Counted from the first letter of the stretch, positions 32,747-43,279 are shown. The stretch is DNA of 64,000 nt from Bacteroidia bacterium (GCA_030431055.1 JAUIJA010000003.1:62001-126000), one strand, 5' to 3'. Notes: a model not told the origin generated them from the sequence alone. Program-made: numbers and translations.

Positions 32747-33439
32747 ATGAAAATTAAAAAAATAGGCTTATTAATTCCTACAATTATACTTTTACTAGTC
32801 TATTACAGTTCACATATTCTTTATAATCCTGAGAATATGTACGCTATATAAAACCGTTTATCATTCCTAGTTTTATGTAGCAGCTACGAACTATAAAAAA
32901 CTCACTGTTAATTATATTCTTTTTGTATTGTTTTTTTACATCAGTGGAATACTCTTGTTTGAGGAAAACATAGTTCTTTTTTTAGAATAGGATTAATCTC
33001 AACTTCGTTTACTTATATACTATTAATAAATCTTTCTAATCGGTTTATAAAAAGCATAAAAGATGTTATTCCTAACGATTACACTCTTGCGGTTTTAGTA
33101 TTTAATATATTTCTCATTGGCTATATACTATATATAATCGTAACGGCTATTGATGATTTATTCTTAAATATAATTTTAAGTATAAATGCTCTGGCTATTA
33201 TACTTTTAATGTTAGGTTTCTTTAAATATCTTTCAAAAAACACTTCTAAAAAATCTAAGCTTTACTTTTTTGGTGTAATGACTATTATAATTAGTGATAC
33301 ACTTTTAGCTTTGGTTGCCTATTAAGTTGATAGTTTTGAATTAAATCAAGTACAACGCGTTTTACATTATTTAGGTTTTTTCTTGATTTATTGGTTTGTA
33401 AGCTGTGATTTTAAAAATAAAGAAAAGGAAAACTTATAG
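32747..33439 (+). pseudogene. Decayed multi-pass membrane protein gene (YhhN-like?)
   Basis: The 750-base gap before acs holds the remains of one gene. A start MKIKKIGLLIPTI at 32747 stops at 32851. A KPFIIP segment follows in another frame, then NYILFVLFFYISGILLFEEN in a second frame to 32990. From about 32981 a third frame gives GLISTSFTYILLINL and continues to a TAA at 33323-33325, after which the same frame resumes and ends at TAG 33437-33439. At least three frameshifts, at A or T runs, plus one nonsense codon are needed. The KP-xx-P motif and membrane spacing suggest the lysoplasmalogenase-like YhhN family, with modest confidence. Confidence 0.65.
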
Positions 33440-35341
33440 TTTTCCTTCTTTAATTTCTTCTACAATTTCTGGGTTTAATAAAGTTGAAGTATCTCCAAAA
33501 TTACTAAAATCTCCTTCTGCTATTTTTCTCAAAATTCGTCTCATAATTTTTCCAGAACGCGTTTTAGGTAAACCACTTACAAATTGAATTTTATCGAGTT
33601 TTGCAATTGGACCTATTTGATCAGAAATCATTTGGTTAATCTCTTTTCTTAAATTATCCTGATTTCTAGATTCTCCCGTTTCTTTTAAAATAACATAACC
33701 ATAAAGTGCATTTCCTTTAACTTCGTGAGGAAAACCTACAATTGCACTTTCAGCAATGGCAGGATGCTCATTAATTGCATCTTCAATAGGTGCCGTACCA
33801 AGATTATGTCCAGAAACAATAATTACATCATCTACTCTACCTGTAATTCTATAATATCCAACTTCATCACGTAGAGCTCCATCACCAGTGAAGTATTTTC
33901 CTGGATAAGCTTTAAAATAAGTATCTACATATCTTTGGTGATCACCCCAAATTGTTCTTGCTATACTTGGCCATGGAAATTTAATACACAAACTTCCGCT
34001 AACTTGATTTCCTTGTATTTCATTTCTTAAATCATTCATTAATACAGGTTGTATACCTGGTAGTGGTAACGAGGCGTATGTTGGTTTTGTTGGAGTTGCA
34101 AACGGCACTGGAGAAATCATAATACCACCTGTTTCGGTTTGCCACCAAGTATCTACTAGCGGACAACGCTTTCCTCCAACATGATCGTTGTACCAATGCC
34201 AAGCTTCTTCATTAATAGGCTCTCCAACTGATCCAATTACTTTTAAAGTATCTAATTTAAATTTCTGTACATATTCTATGTTTTCTTTTGCTAGAGCGCG
34301 TATAGCGGTTGGTGCAGTGTAGAACTGATTTACTTTATGTTTTTGAATTACCTCCCAAAAACGACTATAATCAGGATACGAAGGAACTCCTTCAAAAATT
34401 ACGGTTGTTGCTCCGTTTAATAGCGGACCATATAAAATATACGAATGTCCGGTAATCCAACCTATATCTGCTGTACACCAGTACACATCATTTTCTTCAT
34501 AATTAAAGACATTTTTAAAGGTATAAGCCGTGTATACCATATAACCAGCAGTAGTATGCAACATTCCTTTAGGCTTGCCTGTTGAGCCTGAAGTATATAA
34601 AATAAATAAAGGGTCTTCAGCATCCATAATTGCAGCAACGTGTGTGCCTTCTGCTTTTTCTAACAAAGGTTTCACCCAAAAATCTCTTCCTTCTTTTACT
34701 TGAATTTCCTCTTTTGTTCTTTCTACTAATAGAACTTTTTCTATTTCTGGAGTATTTTCTAAAGCCTCGTCAACAATTCCTTTTAAATTAATTGTTTTAT
34801 TACCTCTATAACTTCCATCAGAAGTAATAACAACTTTAGCTCCACAGTCATTTATTCTAGCTGCTAGAGCTGACGCTGAAAAACCTGCAAAAACAACAGA
34901 ATGAATAGCTCCTATTCTAGCACAAGCTAAAACCGCGTAAGCTAATTCAGGTATCATAGGTAAATACATACAAACTCTATCACCTTTTTTCACACCTTGT
35001 TTTTCAAGCATGTTTGCCCATTTAGAAACTTGTTTATAAAGTTCTTCATAAGTAATATGTTGTGCTGGCTCTTCAGGATTATTTGGTTCAAAAATAATTG
35101 CAGTTTTTGTACCTCTTTTATTTAAATGTCTATCAATACAATTTTTAGTAATATTCACTTTTGCATCTAAAAACCATTTAAAGTCTGCCTTTTCCATATC
35201 AAAATCGAAAACTTTATCCCATTTTTGATACCATGTAAAGTTTTCCTCGGCTATTTTCCCCCAAAATTTTCTAGGTTCTCTAACCGATTTTTTATGCATT
35301 TTAAAATAATTCTCTAAATCTTTAATTTTATAATAACTCAT
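33434..35341 (-). CDS. acs: Acetate--CoA ligase
   Basis: 635-residue AMP-forming acetyl-CoA synthetase. Seen: the ATP/AMP signature LYTSGSTGKPKGMLHT (about 247-262), DTWWQTETGG, TGDGALRDEVGYYRITGRVDD, and the C-terminal PKTRSGKIMRR with the lysine that is regulated by acetylation in other bacteria. It activates acetate for entry to central metabolism. Single gene; upstream is a 90-base gap before the E1 gene. The last codons overlap the decayed gene on the other strand. Confidence 0.95.
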   Translation of the reverse strand: MSYYKIKDLENYFKMHKKSVREPRKFWGKIAEENFTWYQKWDKVFDFDMEKADFKWFLDAKVNITKNCIDRHLNKRGTKTAIIFEPNNPEEPAQHITYEELYKQVSKWANMLEKQGVKKGDRVCMYLPMIPELAYAVLACARIGAIHSVVFAGFSASALAARINDCGAKVVITSDGSYRGNKTINLKGIVDEALENTPEIEKVLLVERTKEEIQVKEGRDFWVKPLLEKAEGTHVAAIMDAEDPLFILYTSGSTGKPKGMLHTTAGYMVYTAYTFKNVFNYEENDVYWCTADIGWITGHSYILYGPLLNGATTVIFEGVPSYPDYSRFWEVIQKHKVNQFYTAPTAIRALAKENIEYVQKFKLDTLKVIGSVGEPINEEAWHWYNDHVGGKRCPLVDTWWQTETGGIMISPVPFATPTKPTYASLPLPGIQPVLMNDLRNEIQGNQVSGSLCIKFPWPSIARTIWGDHQRYVDTYFKAYPGKYFTGDGALRDEVGYYRITGRVDDVIIVSGHNLGTAPIEDAINEHPAIAESAIVGFPHEVKGNALYGYVILKETGESRNQDNLRKEINQMISDQIGPIAKLDKIQFVSGLPKTRSGKIMRRILRKIAEGDFSNFGDTSTLLNPEIVEEIKEGKL

Positions 35342-35431
35342 ATTTCGTTTTTTTAACTTTTACTAAAATATTAACTTTAGTTAAAAACAGTGTAATATAC
35401 AAATAGGTTACATATCAACAAACTATATTTT

Positions 35432-37408
35432 TTAATATGCTAATAAATTTTTTAGCTCTTTCTCAAAACGTTGCTTTGGTAAGTATTGATCTTCTAATGC
35501 TTTTACAAATGGAATAGCTGTTTCGATACTTCCTACTCTTTTTACTGGAGCATCTAAATATTCAAAACAATTTTCCATTATCATCGAAGAAATATCACTT
35601 GCAACACTTCCAAATAATGTGTCTTCTGTCAAGATAATTACTTTATTCGTTTTCTTAACCGAATTAAAAATCGTTTCCCAATCCATTGGTTGTAAAGTTC
35701 TTAAATCAATTAAATCAGCAGAAATCTCTGGATTTTTATTCAAAATATCTAAAGCCCAATGAACTCCTGCTCCAAATGAAATAACTGTAACTTGATTTCC
35801 TTCTTTAAGTAAAGAAGCTTTTCCTAATGCTAAAGTGTAATAATCTTTAGGAACATCTTGATATACACTTCTATACAATTGCTTGTGTTCGAAGAATAAA
35901 ACCGGATTTGGATCATTAATTGAAGTATTTAATAAACCTTTTGCATCATACGGAAATGCAGGATAAACTACTTTTAAACCTGGCGTTTTAGTAAACCAAG
36001 CCTCATTGGTTTGCGAATGGAAAGGTCCAGCTCCAGTTCCGCCACCACAAGGCATACGAACAACAACATCGGACTTTTCTCCCCAACGGTATTTTTGTTT
36101 GGCTAATAAATTTACAATCGGATTAAATCCTGTAGAAACGAAATCAGCAAATTGCATTTCCATTACAGCTTTAAATCCGTTAATAGACAAACCATTTGCA
36201 GCCGAAACTACAGCACTTTCACAAATAGGTGTATTGCGTACACGCTCTTTTCCAAATAAATCTACAAAGCCTTCTGTAATTTTGAAAGCTCCTCCATATT
36301 CTGCAATATCTTGTCCCATGATAACTAAGTTTTCATGGCGCTCCATTGATTGTTTTAAACCTTGAGAAATAGCATCAATTACACGAATGTTTTCTATATC
36401 ATAATTCGCCTTAACTTCTTGATATTGAAAATCTTCATACATATCATTTAACTCTTCGATTAAATTAGCAACAATATCAGATTGCGCTTGAGTAATTGCC
36501 CAATTTTCATTGATTTCGTCCTTAATTTGCTTACTAATTTCAACTTCATGTTCTTCAGTTAAAATATTGTTATTTCGTAAGAATTCTTTGTAATTTTCAA
36601 TTGGATCTTTCTTTCCCCATTCGTCCATTAATTCTTGCGGAACATATTTAGTACCACTCGCCTCTTCATGACCACGCATTCTGAAGGTTTTAAACTCTAA
36701 CAAAATAGGACGTGGATTTTCAACCATTGATGCTTTTAATTCTTTCATTTTAGTGTAAACTTCTAGAATATTATTTCCATCAATAATATGACTTTCCATA
36801 CCATAGCCAACACCTTTATCAGCTAAATTTTCACAACGATATTGCTCGTTTGTTGGTGTTGATAATCCATAACCATTATTTTCAACAACAAAGAAAACAG
36901 GTAAATCCCAAACGGCTGCAATATTTAAAGCTTCGTGAAAATCTCCTTCAGAAGTGGCTCCTTCTCCAGTAAATACAGCCGTAACTTTTCCATTTTTCTT
37001 CAATTTATTGGCTAACGCAATTCCATCAGCAACTCCCAATTGCGGACCTAGATGCGAAATCATTCCAATGATTTTATATTCTTGAGTTCCAAAGTGAAAA
37101 CTTCTATCACGACCTTTAGTAAAACCTTCTTTTTTACCTTGCCATTGCGAAAACAATCTGTGTAACGGAATTTCTCGTGTTGTAAAAACACCTAAATTAC
37201 GATGCATAGGTAAAATATATTCGTCTTTATCTAAAACAGAAGTAATTCCAACAGAAATTGCCTCTTGTCCTATTCCAGAAAACCATTTTGAAACCTTTCC
37301 TTGGCGAAGAAGAATCAGCATTTTTTCTTCTATCATTCTAGGTTTCAATAACTTTTTATATAAATCTAATAATTGCTCGTCAGTTAAGTCTTTTCTATCA
37401 AAATTCAT
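35432..37408 (-). CDS. 2-oxoacid dehydrogenase E1, fused alpha and beta subunits
   Basis: 658 residues. The N-terminal half (about 1-320) is an E1-alpha with the thiamine diphosphate motif [15 protein letters not shown] and ENNGYGLS. The C-terminal half (about 335-658) is an E1-beta with [12 protein letters not shown], the conserved glutamate region [15 protein letters not shown], and [16 protein letters not shown]. It resembles the branched-chain 2-oxoacid dehydrogenase E1 of flavobacteria and should decarboxylate 2-oxoisovalerate-type acids to feed branched-chain fatty acid synthesis. E2 and E3 are not in the window. ATG at 37408 is used over an upstream in-frame start at 37456. Confidence 0.9.
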   Translation of the reverse strand: MNFDRKDLTDEQLLDLYKKLLKPRMIEEKMLILLRQGKVSKWFSGIGQEAISVGITSVLDKDEYILPMHRNLGVFTTREIPLHRLFSQWQGKKEGFTKGRDRSFHFGTQEYKIIGMISHLGPQLGVADGIALANKLKKNGKVTAVFTGEGATSEGDFHEALNIAAVWDLPVFFVVENNGYGLSTPTNEQYRCENLADKGVGYGMESHIIDGNNILEVYTKMKELKASMVENPRPILLEFKTFRMRGHEEASGTKYVPQELMDEWGKKDPIENYKEFLRNNNILTEEHEVEISKQIKDEINENWAITQAQSDIVANLIEELNDMYEDFQYQEVKANYDIENIRVIDAISQGLKQSMERHENLVIMGQDIAEYGGAFKITEGFVDLFGKERVRNTPICESAVVSAANGLSINGFKAVMEMQFADFVSTGFNPIVNLLAKQKYRWGEKSDVVVRMPCGGGTGAGPFHSQTNEAWFTKTPGLKVVYPAFPYDAKGLLNTSINDPNPVLFFEHKQLYRSVYQDVPKDYYTLALGKASLLKEGNQVTVISFGAGVHWALDILNKNPEISADLIDLRTLQPMDWETIFNSVKKTNKVIILTEDTLFGSVASDISSMIMENCFEYLDAPVKRVGSIETAIPFVKALEDQYLPKQRFEKELKNLLAY

Positions 37409-37609
37409 TACGAATTGTATATTAAAATTTGACTTCAAATGTATGAAAAATAACATTTTTAAAATATAATGTTATGATAATTATTTGCTTCAAATATCCA
37501 TCGATATGAAAATTGTTGATAACTTTAAATTTCTTAAATAAAAATATTTCAATACATTTGTAGTTATAAGGCATTTAGCCGATTTAAGTTATTAACAAAA
37601 TGTAAAGCA

Positions 37610-38563
37610 ATGCAAAAAATTCCTAGTGTTGACTTGCGTGATTTCCTATCGGATGACCCGATACGCAAACAAAAATTTGTAAATGAAATCGGAAAAGCCT
37701 ACGAAGAAATTGGTTTCGTAGCATTAAAAGGTCACTTTTTAGATGATCAATTAGTAGATGATTTGTATTCTGAAGTACGAAACTTTTTCAATTTACCATT
37801 AGAAACCAAAGAAAAATATGAAATTCCTGGTATTGGCGGACAAAGAGGTTATGTTTCTTTTGGAAAAGAACATGCAAAAGGTCGCTCTGCTGGAGATTTA
37901 AAAGAATTTTGGCATTTCGGGCAATATGTTTCTGAAGGCTCAAAATGGGAAGGAGAATATCCTGACAATGTTGAAGTTTCGGAATTACCTAAATTTAATA
38001 CTGTAGGTAAAGAAGCTTATCAAATGCTTGAAAAAACTGGTATTTATGTTTTAAGAGCTTTAGCATTGTATGTTGGTTTAGATGAGTTTTACTTTGATAA
38101 ATTTATTAAAGATGGAAATTCAATTTTAAGACCAATTCACTATCCACCTATTACAGATGAACCTCAAGATGGTGCTGTACGTGCTGCTGCTCACGGTGAT
38201 ATTAACCTAATCACTTTGTTAATGGGAGCGCAAGGTAAAGGTTTACAAGTTCAAAACCATAAAGGTGAATGGATTGATGCTATGGCACAACCAGATGAAT
38301 TAATGATTAACGTTGGTGATATGTTATCTAGACATACAAACAACAAGTTGAAATCTACAATTCACCAAGTTGTAAATCCTCCTAGAGAATTATGGGGATC
38401 CTCTCGTTATTCGATTCCTTTCTTCATGCATCCTGTAAGCGATATGAATTTAAATTGCTTACCAGAATGTATTGATGATAATAATCCAAAATTATACGAA
38501 GATATTACTGCTGGTGAGTTTTTACACGAGCGTTTAGTAGAATTAGGGTTAATTAAGAAATAA
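37610..38563 (+). CDS. Isopenicillin N synthase-like 2OG-Fe(II) oxygenase
   Basis: 317-residue non-haem iron oxygenase. N-terminal DIOX_N region (IPSVDLRDFLSDD to about residue 130), then the 2OG-Fe(II) core. The iron ligands appear as HGD in AAAHGDINLITLL (about 194-196) and the histidine in STIHQVVNPP (about 254). The 2-oxoglutarate-binding arginine is in RYSIPFFMHP. The substrate cannot be predicted. A -7-like TACATTTG lies at 37553-37560 upstream. SUI1 follows in the same direction. Confidence 0.88.
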   Translation: MQKIPSVDLRDFLSDDPIRKQKFVNEIGKAYEEIGFVALKGHFLDDQLVDDLYSEVRNFFNLPLETKEKYEIPGIGGQRGYVSFGKEHAKGRSAGDLKEFWHFGQYVSEGSKWEGEYPDNVEVSELPKFNTVGKEAYQMLEKTGIYVLRALALYVGLDEFYFDKFIKDGNSILRPIHYPPITDEPQDGAVRAAAHGDINLITLLMGAQGKGLQVQNHKGEWIDAMAQPDELMINVGDMLSRHTNNKLKSTIHQVVNPPRELWGSSRYSIPFFMHPVSDMNLNCLPECIDDNNPKLYEDITAGEFLHERLVELGLIKK

Positions 38564-38640
38564 TAATTTCAAAACATATTGAATTCCAAATTCCAATTAA
38601 TTTTGGGGTTTGGAATTTTTACTTTTTGTACTTTTACCTT

Positions 38641-38973
38641 ATGGATTTACAAGACCAATTAAAAAAACTTTTTCCTGATCACCAACCTTCAAACGAACCT
38701 GAAGCAGTTGAAGAACAAGAACATAAATTATTCGTTCAAAAAGAACCTATGATTTGTAAGTATGAGAAGAGAAAAGGAAAACCTACAACTATTATTTCAG
38801 GTTATGAAGGTGAAGACGAAGATTTCAAGCTTTTAGCTAAAGAAATAAAAAGCAAATTAGCTGTTGGCGGAAGTTTCAAAGATGGTGAAATCATTATTCA
38901 AGGTGATTATCGAGATAAAATCATGAAAATGCTTCAAGATAAAGGCTTTAAAACAAAAAGAGTTGGAGGATAA
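38641..38973 (+). CDS. SUI1/YciH-type translation initiation factor
   Basis: 110 residues. The C-terminal half is a SUI1 domain (eIF1-like) with the basic KYEKRKGKPTTIISGYEG loop, AKEIKSKLAVGGSFKDGEI, and IQGDYRDKIMKMLQDKGFKTKRVGG, which are diagnostic. Bacterial YciH homologues interact with the small ribosomal subunit and influence start-site choice. The ATG at 38641 gives a normal-sized protein; a TTG at 38626 would add five residues. It lies between the oxygenase and the nucleoside phosphorylase genes. Confidence 0.92.
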   Translation: MDLQDQLKKLFPDHQPSNEPEAVEEQEHKLFVQKEPMICKYEKRKGKPTTIISGYEGEDEDFKLLAKEIKSKLAVGGSFKDGEIIIQGDYRDKIMKMLQDKGFKTKRVGG

Positions 38974-39033
38974 CTAAATTACGAACTAAAAATCACTTAA
39001 AGTTTTCTGCTTTAAGCAAAACGCATATTTAAA

Positions 39034-39900
39034 ATGATAAAAGATTCAGAATTAATATTAAATCCGGATGGTAGTGTTTATCACATCAATCTGAAACCAG
39101 AACAAATTGCAAAAGACATCATCTTTGTAGGTGACCAAAATAGAGTTGAAAAAATAACAAAACATTTTGACAGTGTTGAATTCACTACTCAAAAACGTGA
39201 ATTTAAAACACAAACTGGTGTTTACAAAGGAAAGCGTATGACTGTAATGTCAACAGGAATTGGTCCTGATAACATCGATATTGTAATGAACGAACTTGAC
39301 GCTTTAGTAAACGTTGATTTAAAAACTCGAACAATTAAACCAGAATTAACTTCGTTAAACATTGTTCGTATTGGAACTTCGGGTTCTTTACAAAACGATA
39401 TTCCAGTAGATAGTTTTGTTATGAGTCAGTATGGCTTAGGTTTAGACAATATGCTTCGCTCCTATTTAATTGACGATATTTCTGAAACAGAAATGGAAGA
39501 TGCTTTTATCAAGCAAACGCACTGGGATTTACGCAAAGGTCGTCCTTATGTAATCGCTGGAAGCAAATCTTTAGAAAAACGTCTAGATAGTGATAAAGTT
39601 CATAAAGGTTTTACAGGAACTGCTGGCGGATTTTATGGACCACAAGGTCGTGTTGTTCGATTAGGAATTCAAGACCCAGAATTAAACAGCAAAATGGATA
39701 ATTTCAATTTCAATGGAACTAAAATGACCAATCTTGAAATGGAAACTGGTGCTATTTATGGTTTAGGAAGACTTTTAGGTCACGAATGTTTATCTATGAA
39801 TGCTATTATTGCTAATCGTGCAAACGGAACTTTCAGTGCTGATCCTTATGCTGTTGTAGAAAACTTAATTGAATATACTCTAAACAAATTAGCTGAGTAA
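39034..39900 (+). CDS. Nucleoside phosphorylase (uridine phosphorylase-like)
   Basis: 288-residue PNP/UDP-family enzyme. Seen: FVGDQNRVEKITKHF near the N-terminus, MSTGIGPDNIDIVMNELDAL, NIVRIGTSGSLQ with the phosphate-binding Arg, and MTNLEMETGAIYGLGRLLG, the ribose-binding EMET motif. It splits nucleosides with phosphate in pyrimidine or purine salvage. The family match is clear; uridine specificity is not certain. A repeat element follows in the 179-base gap downstream. Confidence 0.9.
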   Translation: MIKDSELILNPDGSVYHINLKPEQIAKDIIFVGDQNRVEKITKHFDSVEFTTQKREFKTQTGVYKGKRMTVMSTGIGPDNIDIVMNELDALVNVDLKTRTIKPELTSLNIVRIGTSGSLQNDIPVDSFVMSQYGLGLDNMLRSYLIDDISETEMEDAFIKQTHWDLRKGRPYVIAGSKSLEKRLDSDKVHKGFTGTAGGFYGPQGRVVRLGIQDPELNSKMDNFNFNGTKMTNLEMETGAIYGLGRLLGHECLSMNAIIANRANGTFSADPYAVVENLIEYTLNKLAE

Positions 39901-39902
39901 CT

Positions 39903-39969
39903 TTCATTCAGAACAAAATGAGGAATCTCCTAATTATTAGACTTCTCGACTTCGCTCGAAGTGACAAAA
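39903..39969 (+). repeat. Short dispersed repeat with stem-loop
   Basis: The sequence CATTCAGAACAAAATGAGGAATCT, spread over 39905-39928, and the hairpin ACTTCG-CT-CGAAGT (39949-39962) within a TCTCGACTTCGCTCG context match the style of the small intergenic repeats scattered through many flavobacterial genomes. The rest of the 39901-40079 gap shows nothing else. Confidence 0.45.
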
Positions 39970-40079
39970 AAACATAAAATGAATAGCAATTAAAAAAGAA
40001 TACGTTTGGAATAATAGAATTCCTTATATTTAGTATGCGTCCAAATAAATTATAAAAATCTAAAGCTTAAAGCAAAAAC

Positions 40080-40925
40080 ATGAAAACAATCAAAATTGTT
40101 GGCGTACCAGAACATTTTAATTTGCCTTGGCAAATGTGCATTGAAAATGGCGAATTCGAAGAAGTTGGAATCAACTTAGAATGGACAGATATTCCTGAAG
40201 GAACTGGAAAAATGTGCCAAATGCTTCGCGATGGCGAAACCGATATTGCTGTAATTCTTACCGAAGGAATTGTAAAAGATATCGTTGCTGGAAATGAATC
40301 TTCTATTATTCAAGTGTATGTGCAATCGCCTTTAATTTGGGGAATTCACGTTGCTGCTAATTCAAAATATAAAAGTTTAGCCGATTTAAAAGGAACAAAA
40401 GCCGCAATTTCACGTTTTGGTTCAGGTTCACATTTAATGAGTTTTGTAAATGCTCAAAATAACAATTGGAAAACAAACGATTTACAATTTGAAATCGTAA
40501 ATACAATTGATGGCGCTGTTGAAACTTTAACCAAAGGCGAAGCCGATTATTTCATGTGGGAACGTTTTATGACAAAACCATTAGTCGATAATGGAACGTT
40601 TCGCCGTGTTGCTGATTGCCCAACGCCTTGGCCGTGTTTTGTAATTGCTGTTCGTAATGAAGTTTTAGAAAACAATTCAAATATAATTGAACAAATTCTT
40701 GATATAATTAACGCTACAACCGAAGAATTCAAGTACATTCCAAGTATAGATAGGACTTTGGCAAACAAATACAATCAAAAACTGGAAGACATACAAGAAT
40801 GGTTGTCGCTCACACATTGGTCGCAAAAGCAAATCGATAAAAACACTTTAGAAAAAGTTCAAAACCAATTACTTTCGTTAAATATTATTGAAAATAAATT
40901 GCCATTTGAAGCAATCGCTAAATAA
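40080..40925 (+). CDS. Periplasmic-binding-protein-like substrate-binding protein without signal peptide
   Basis: 281 residues of the type II binding-protein fold (NMT1/THI5-like). Seen: KIVGVPEHFNLPWQMCIENG at the start, MLRDGETDIAVILTEGIVKDI, and SLADLKGTKAAISRFGSGSH, which marks the second lobe. No signal peptide or lipobox precedes it and no ABC permease or ATPase genes are nearby, so it is likely a cytosolic ligand-binding protein or enzyme of the same fold (for example like MqnA/MqnD). The transglutaminase-like gene follows after 28 bases. Confidence 0.75.
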   Translation: MKTIKIVGVPEHFNLPWQMCIENGEFEEVGINLEWTDIPEGTGKMCQMLRDGETDIAVILTEGIVKDIVAGNESSIIQVYVQSPLIWGIHVAANSKYKSLADLKGTKAAISRFGSGSHLMSFVNAQNNNWKTNDLQFEIVNTIDGAVETLTKGEADYFMWERFMTKPLVDNGTFRRVADCPTPWPCFVIAVRNEVLENNSNIIEQILDIINATTEEFKYIPSIDRTLANKYNQKLEDIQEWLSLTHWSQKQIDKNTLEKVQNQLLSLNIIENKLPFEAIAK

Positions 40926-40953
40926 TTGCTTAATTTTATCGTTTTAAAATCAG

Positions 40954-41883
40954 ATGGTTGCTTTATCCCAAATTTCTTTACAACAATTAAAAGAAAAGCT
41001 TTCTTTGCCAAAGCCTTGGGATTCGGTAATTATCTTTATTTTAAATGTGCTTATTGCGATTCCATTATTTCTAATTGCGCACCAAAATTTAATCGAACTC
41101 AATTGGCCGTATAATCTCGACAGAGTTTTTCTTTTTGTCGGAATTATTGTCATTATCCAATTATTATTGCGATTACTTAAAACCATTATTGTTTTATGCA
41201 TATTCGCTTATTTGTTGGTTTTACTCTACGGAACTTTATTTGGAAATTATGGTTTCCAACGTGTTTTTGAAGATTATCGTTATATGATTTATGCGATGAG
41301 CGAAAACCCAAAACCTCAAGATATTATCATTTCAAAGCTTCTACCCTTTCCTAATAAATCAAAAATTATTGATGCGGTTGATTTTGAAAATCCTAAAGTG
41401 CGAAACTTTGCCTTATCAGCAACGACAAAACATTTTAAAAATGTAAAATATCCTGAAAGTGAACGTTTAATGATACAATGTTTTGCTGTTTTTGCCGAAA
41501 TAAAACAACGTTGGAACTACGTAAACGACCCAAAAGGCAGAGAATATATTGCCTATGCTTCCGAGAGTTTACAGCATTTTTCTGGTGATTGTGACGACCA
41601 TGCTATTTTGATGGCGGCCTGTATAAAAGCAGTTGGTGGTTCGCCTCGATTGATACATACTGGCGGACATATTTATCCTGAAATGTTAATTGGCACCCAA
41701 GCCGATTTAGAAACTGCGGTGTATTTAATTAAGCAAGTTTTATTTACAAAAGAAAGTAAAAACAAAGATATTCACTACCATATAGACGAACGTGGAAATA
41801 TTTGGTTAAACCTCGATTATACCGCAACATATCCTGGCGGACCTTTTATGAAAGAAGAAATTCTTGGGGAATTAACATTATAA
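40954..41883 (+). CDS. Transglutaminase-like membrane protein
   Basis: 309 residues. Two hydrophobic helices at about 28-47 and 55-90 anchor it. The C-terminal half contains a transglutaminase-like core: FSGDCDDHAILMAACIKAVGG with the Cys nucleophile (about 210-230), then GGHIYPEML with His and DERGNIWLNLDYTATYPGG with Asp. The Cys-His-Asp triad is thus complete. It is probably a membrane-bound protease or cross-linking enzyme. It shares a tight unit with the binding-protein-like gene upstream and nhaA downstream (3-base gap). Confidence 0.85.
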   Translation: MVALSQISLQQLKEKLSLPKPWDSVIIFILNVLIAIPLFLIAHQNLIELNWPYNLDRVFLFVGIIVIIQLLLRLLKTIIVLCIFAYLLVLLYGTLFGNYGFQRVFEDYRYMIYAMSENPKPQDIIISKLLPFPNKSKIIDAVDFENPKVRNFALSATTKHFKNVKYPESERLMIQCFAVFAEIKQRWNYVNDPKGREYIAYASESLQHFSGDCDDHAILMAACIKAVGGSPRLIHTGGHIYPEMLIGTQADLETAVYLIKQVLFTKESKNKDIHYHIDERGNIWLNLDYTATYPGGPFMKEEILGELTL

Positions 41884-41886
41884 ATT

Positions 41887-43227
41887 ATGAGAAACAAAAT
41901 TTTAAAAAAAGAACCCATAGATCGATGGGTTGTAGAACCAATAAAAGATTTTATTAACAACAGTACAACGAGTGGAATTGTTTTATTTTCTTCGGCAATG
42001 TTGGCTTTAATCTTGGCTAATTCGCCTTTGGGAGAATCCTATCATCATTTTTGGGAAACACCTTTTAGTATAGGTTTTGGAGATAATGTTTTAACCAAAA
42101 CACTACATCATTGGATAAACGATGGTTTAATGGCTGTATTCTTTTTTGTCGTTGGCTTAGAACTAAAAAGAGAAATCGTTGGAGGTGAATTAAGTCAACC
42201 TAAAAATGCTATATTACCCATCATAGCCGCTATTGGAGGAATGGTATTTCCTGCTGTTATTTATTTGGCCTTTAATAGTTCTGGAGAATCTTCTTATGGT
42301 TGGGGAATACCAATGGCAACTGATATTGCATTTGCCCTTGGTGTACTCTATTTATTAGGTAGTCGTGTACCTTTGCAAGTAAAAATATTTTTAACCGTTT
42401 TAGCCATTGCTGATGATATTGGTGCAGTACTAGTAATTGCTTTTTTTTATACATCAAATATTGATTTTAATAGTTTACTTGTTGGTGTAATTTTTATGGC
42501 AGTACTAATTTGTGGAAATATAGTTGGAATAAGAAGTACTTTGTTTTATGGAATTATTGGTATATGTGGACTTTGGCTAGCATTTTTAATGTCGGGGGTT
42601 CATGCTACCATTGCAGCTGTTCTAGCAGCATTTACAATTCCAAGTAACCCTAAGATTACCGAAAAACAATTCATTTTTAAATTAGATTCACTTTATAATG
42701 AATTTAAGGAAACTAAACCAAATGATAATCCAACTGTTACATCAGAACAGCTTCATATATTAGAAGAAATACGTGACTATGCTAAAAGAGCACTTACTCC
42801 TTTACAGCGATTAGAACACGGTATGCATCCAATTGTAGCTTTTATTATTATGCCAATTTTTGCACTATGTAATGCTGGTGTTCAAATAAACGCTACTATG
42901 TTTGAAAATGGAATTAGTATGGTTACTTTAGGCGTAATTTTTGGGTTAATTTTTGGGAAACTGATTGGAATAATTGGGTTTACTTGGTTGTTTACCAAAA
43001 TGAAATGGGCAAAACTACCCGAAGATTTGAACCTTTTACATATTGTAGGTATCGGTTTTCTAGCTTCAATTGGATTTACCATGTCGCTCTTCATTACCGA
43101 ACTTGCATTTGAGGATGCACAACTTATTAAAGAAGCTAAATTAGGTGTCTTAATTGCCTCTATTCTAGCTAGTTTCCTAGGCTATTTTACTATGAATTAC
43201 GCAATCAAAAGACAAAATTTAAAATAG
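41887..43227 (+). CDS. nhaA: Na+/H+ antiporter NhaA
   Basis: 446-residue inner membrane antiporter with about 12 spans. Diagnostic segments: HHWINDGLMAVFFFVVGLELKREIVGGELS, MATDIAFALGVLYLLG with the ion-binding Asp, FLTVLAIADDIGAVLVIAFFYT with the two essential adjacent aspartates, and HPIVAFIIMPIFALCNAGV. Slightly longer than E. coli NhaA (388) owing to a loop near 260-290 and the C-terminus. It exports Na+ using the proton gradient and controls internal pH. It starts 3 bases after the transglutaminase-like gene. Confidence 0.95.
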   Translation: MRNKILKKEPIDRWVVEPIKDFINNSTTSGIVLFSSAMLALILANSPLGESYHHFWETPFSIGFGDNVLTKTLHHWINDGLMAVFFFVVGLELKREIVGGELSQPKNAILPIIAAIGGMVFPAVIYLAFNSSGESSYGWGIPMATDIAFALGVLYLLGSRVPLQVKIFLTVLAIADDIGAVLVIAFFYTSNIDFNSLLVGVIFMAVLICGNIVGIRSTLFYGIIGICGLWLAFLMSGVHATIAAVLAAFTIPSNPKITEKQFIFKLDSLYNEFKETKPNDNPTVTSEQLHILEEIRDYAKRALTPLQRLEHGMHPIVAFIIMPIFALCNAGVQINATMFENGISMVTLGVIFGLIFGKLIGIIGFTWLFTKMKWAKLPEDLNLLHIVGIGFLASIGFTMSLFITELAFEDAQLIKEAKLGVLIASILASFLGYFTMNYAIKRQNLK

Positions 43228-43252
43228 TTTAATGGATACAGTTATACCTGAT

Positions 43253-43279
43253 AGCGCGGATTTATAATCCGTGCTTTTT
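43253..43279 (+). terminator. Terminator after nhaA
   Basis: AGCGCGGATT (43253-43262) pairs with AATCCGTGCT (43266-43275), including one G-U pair, followed by T residues. It lies between nhaA and the convergent ung gene. Confidence 0.8.
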
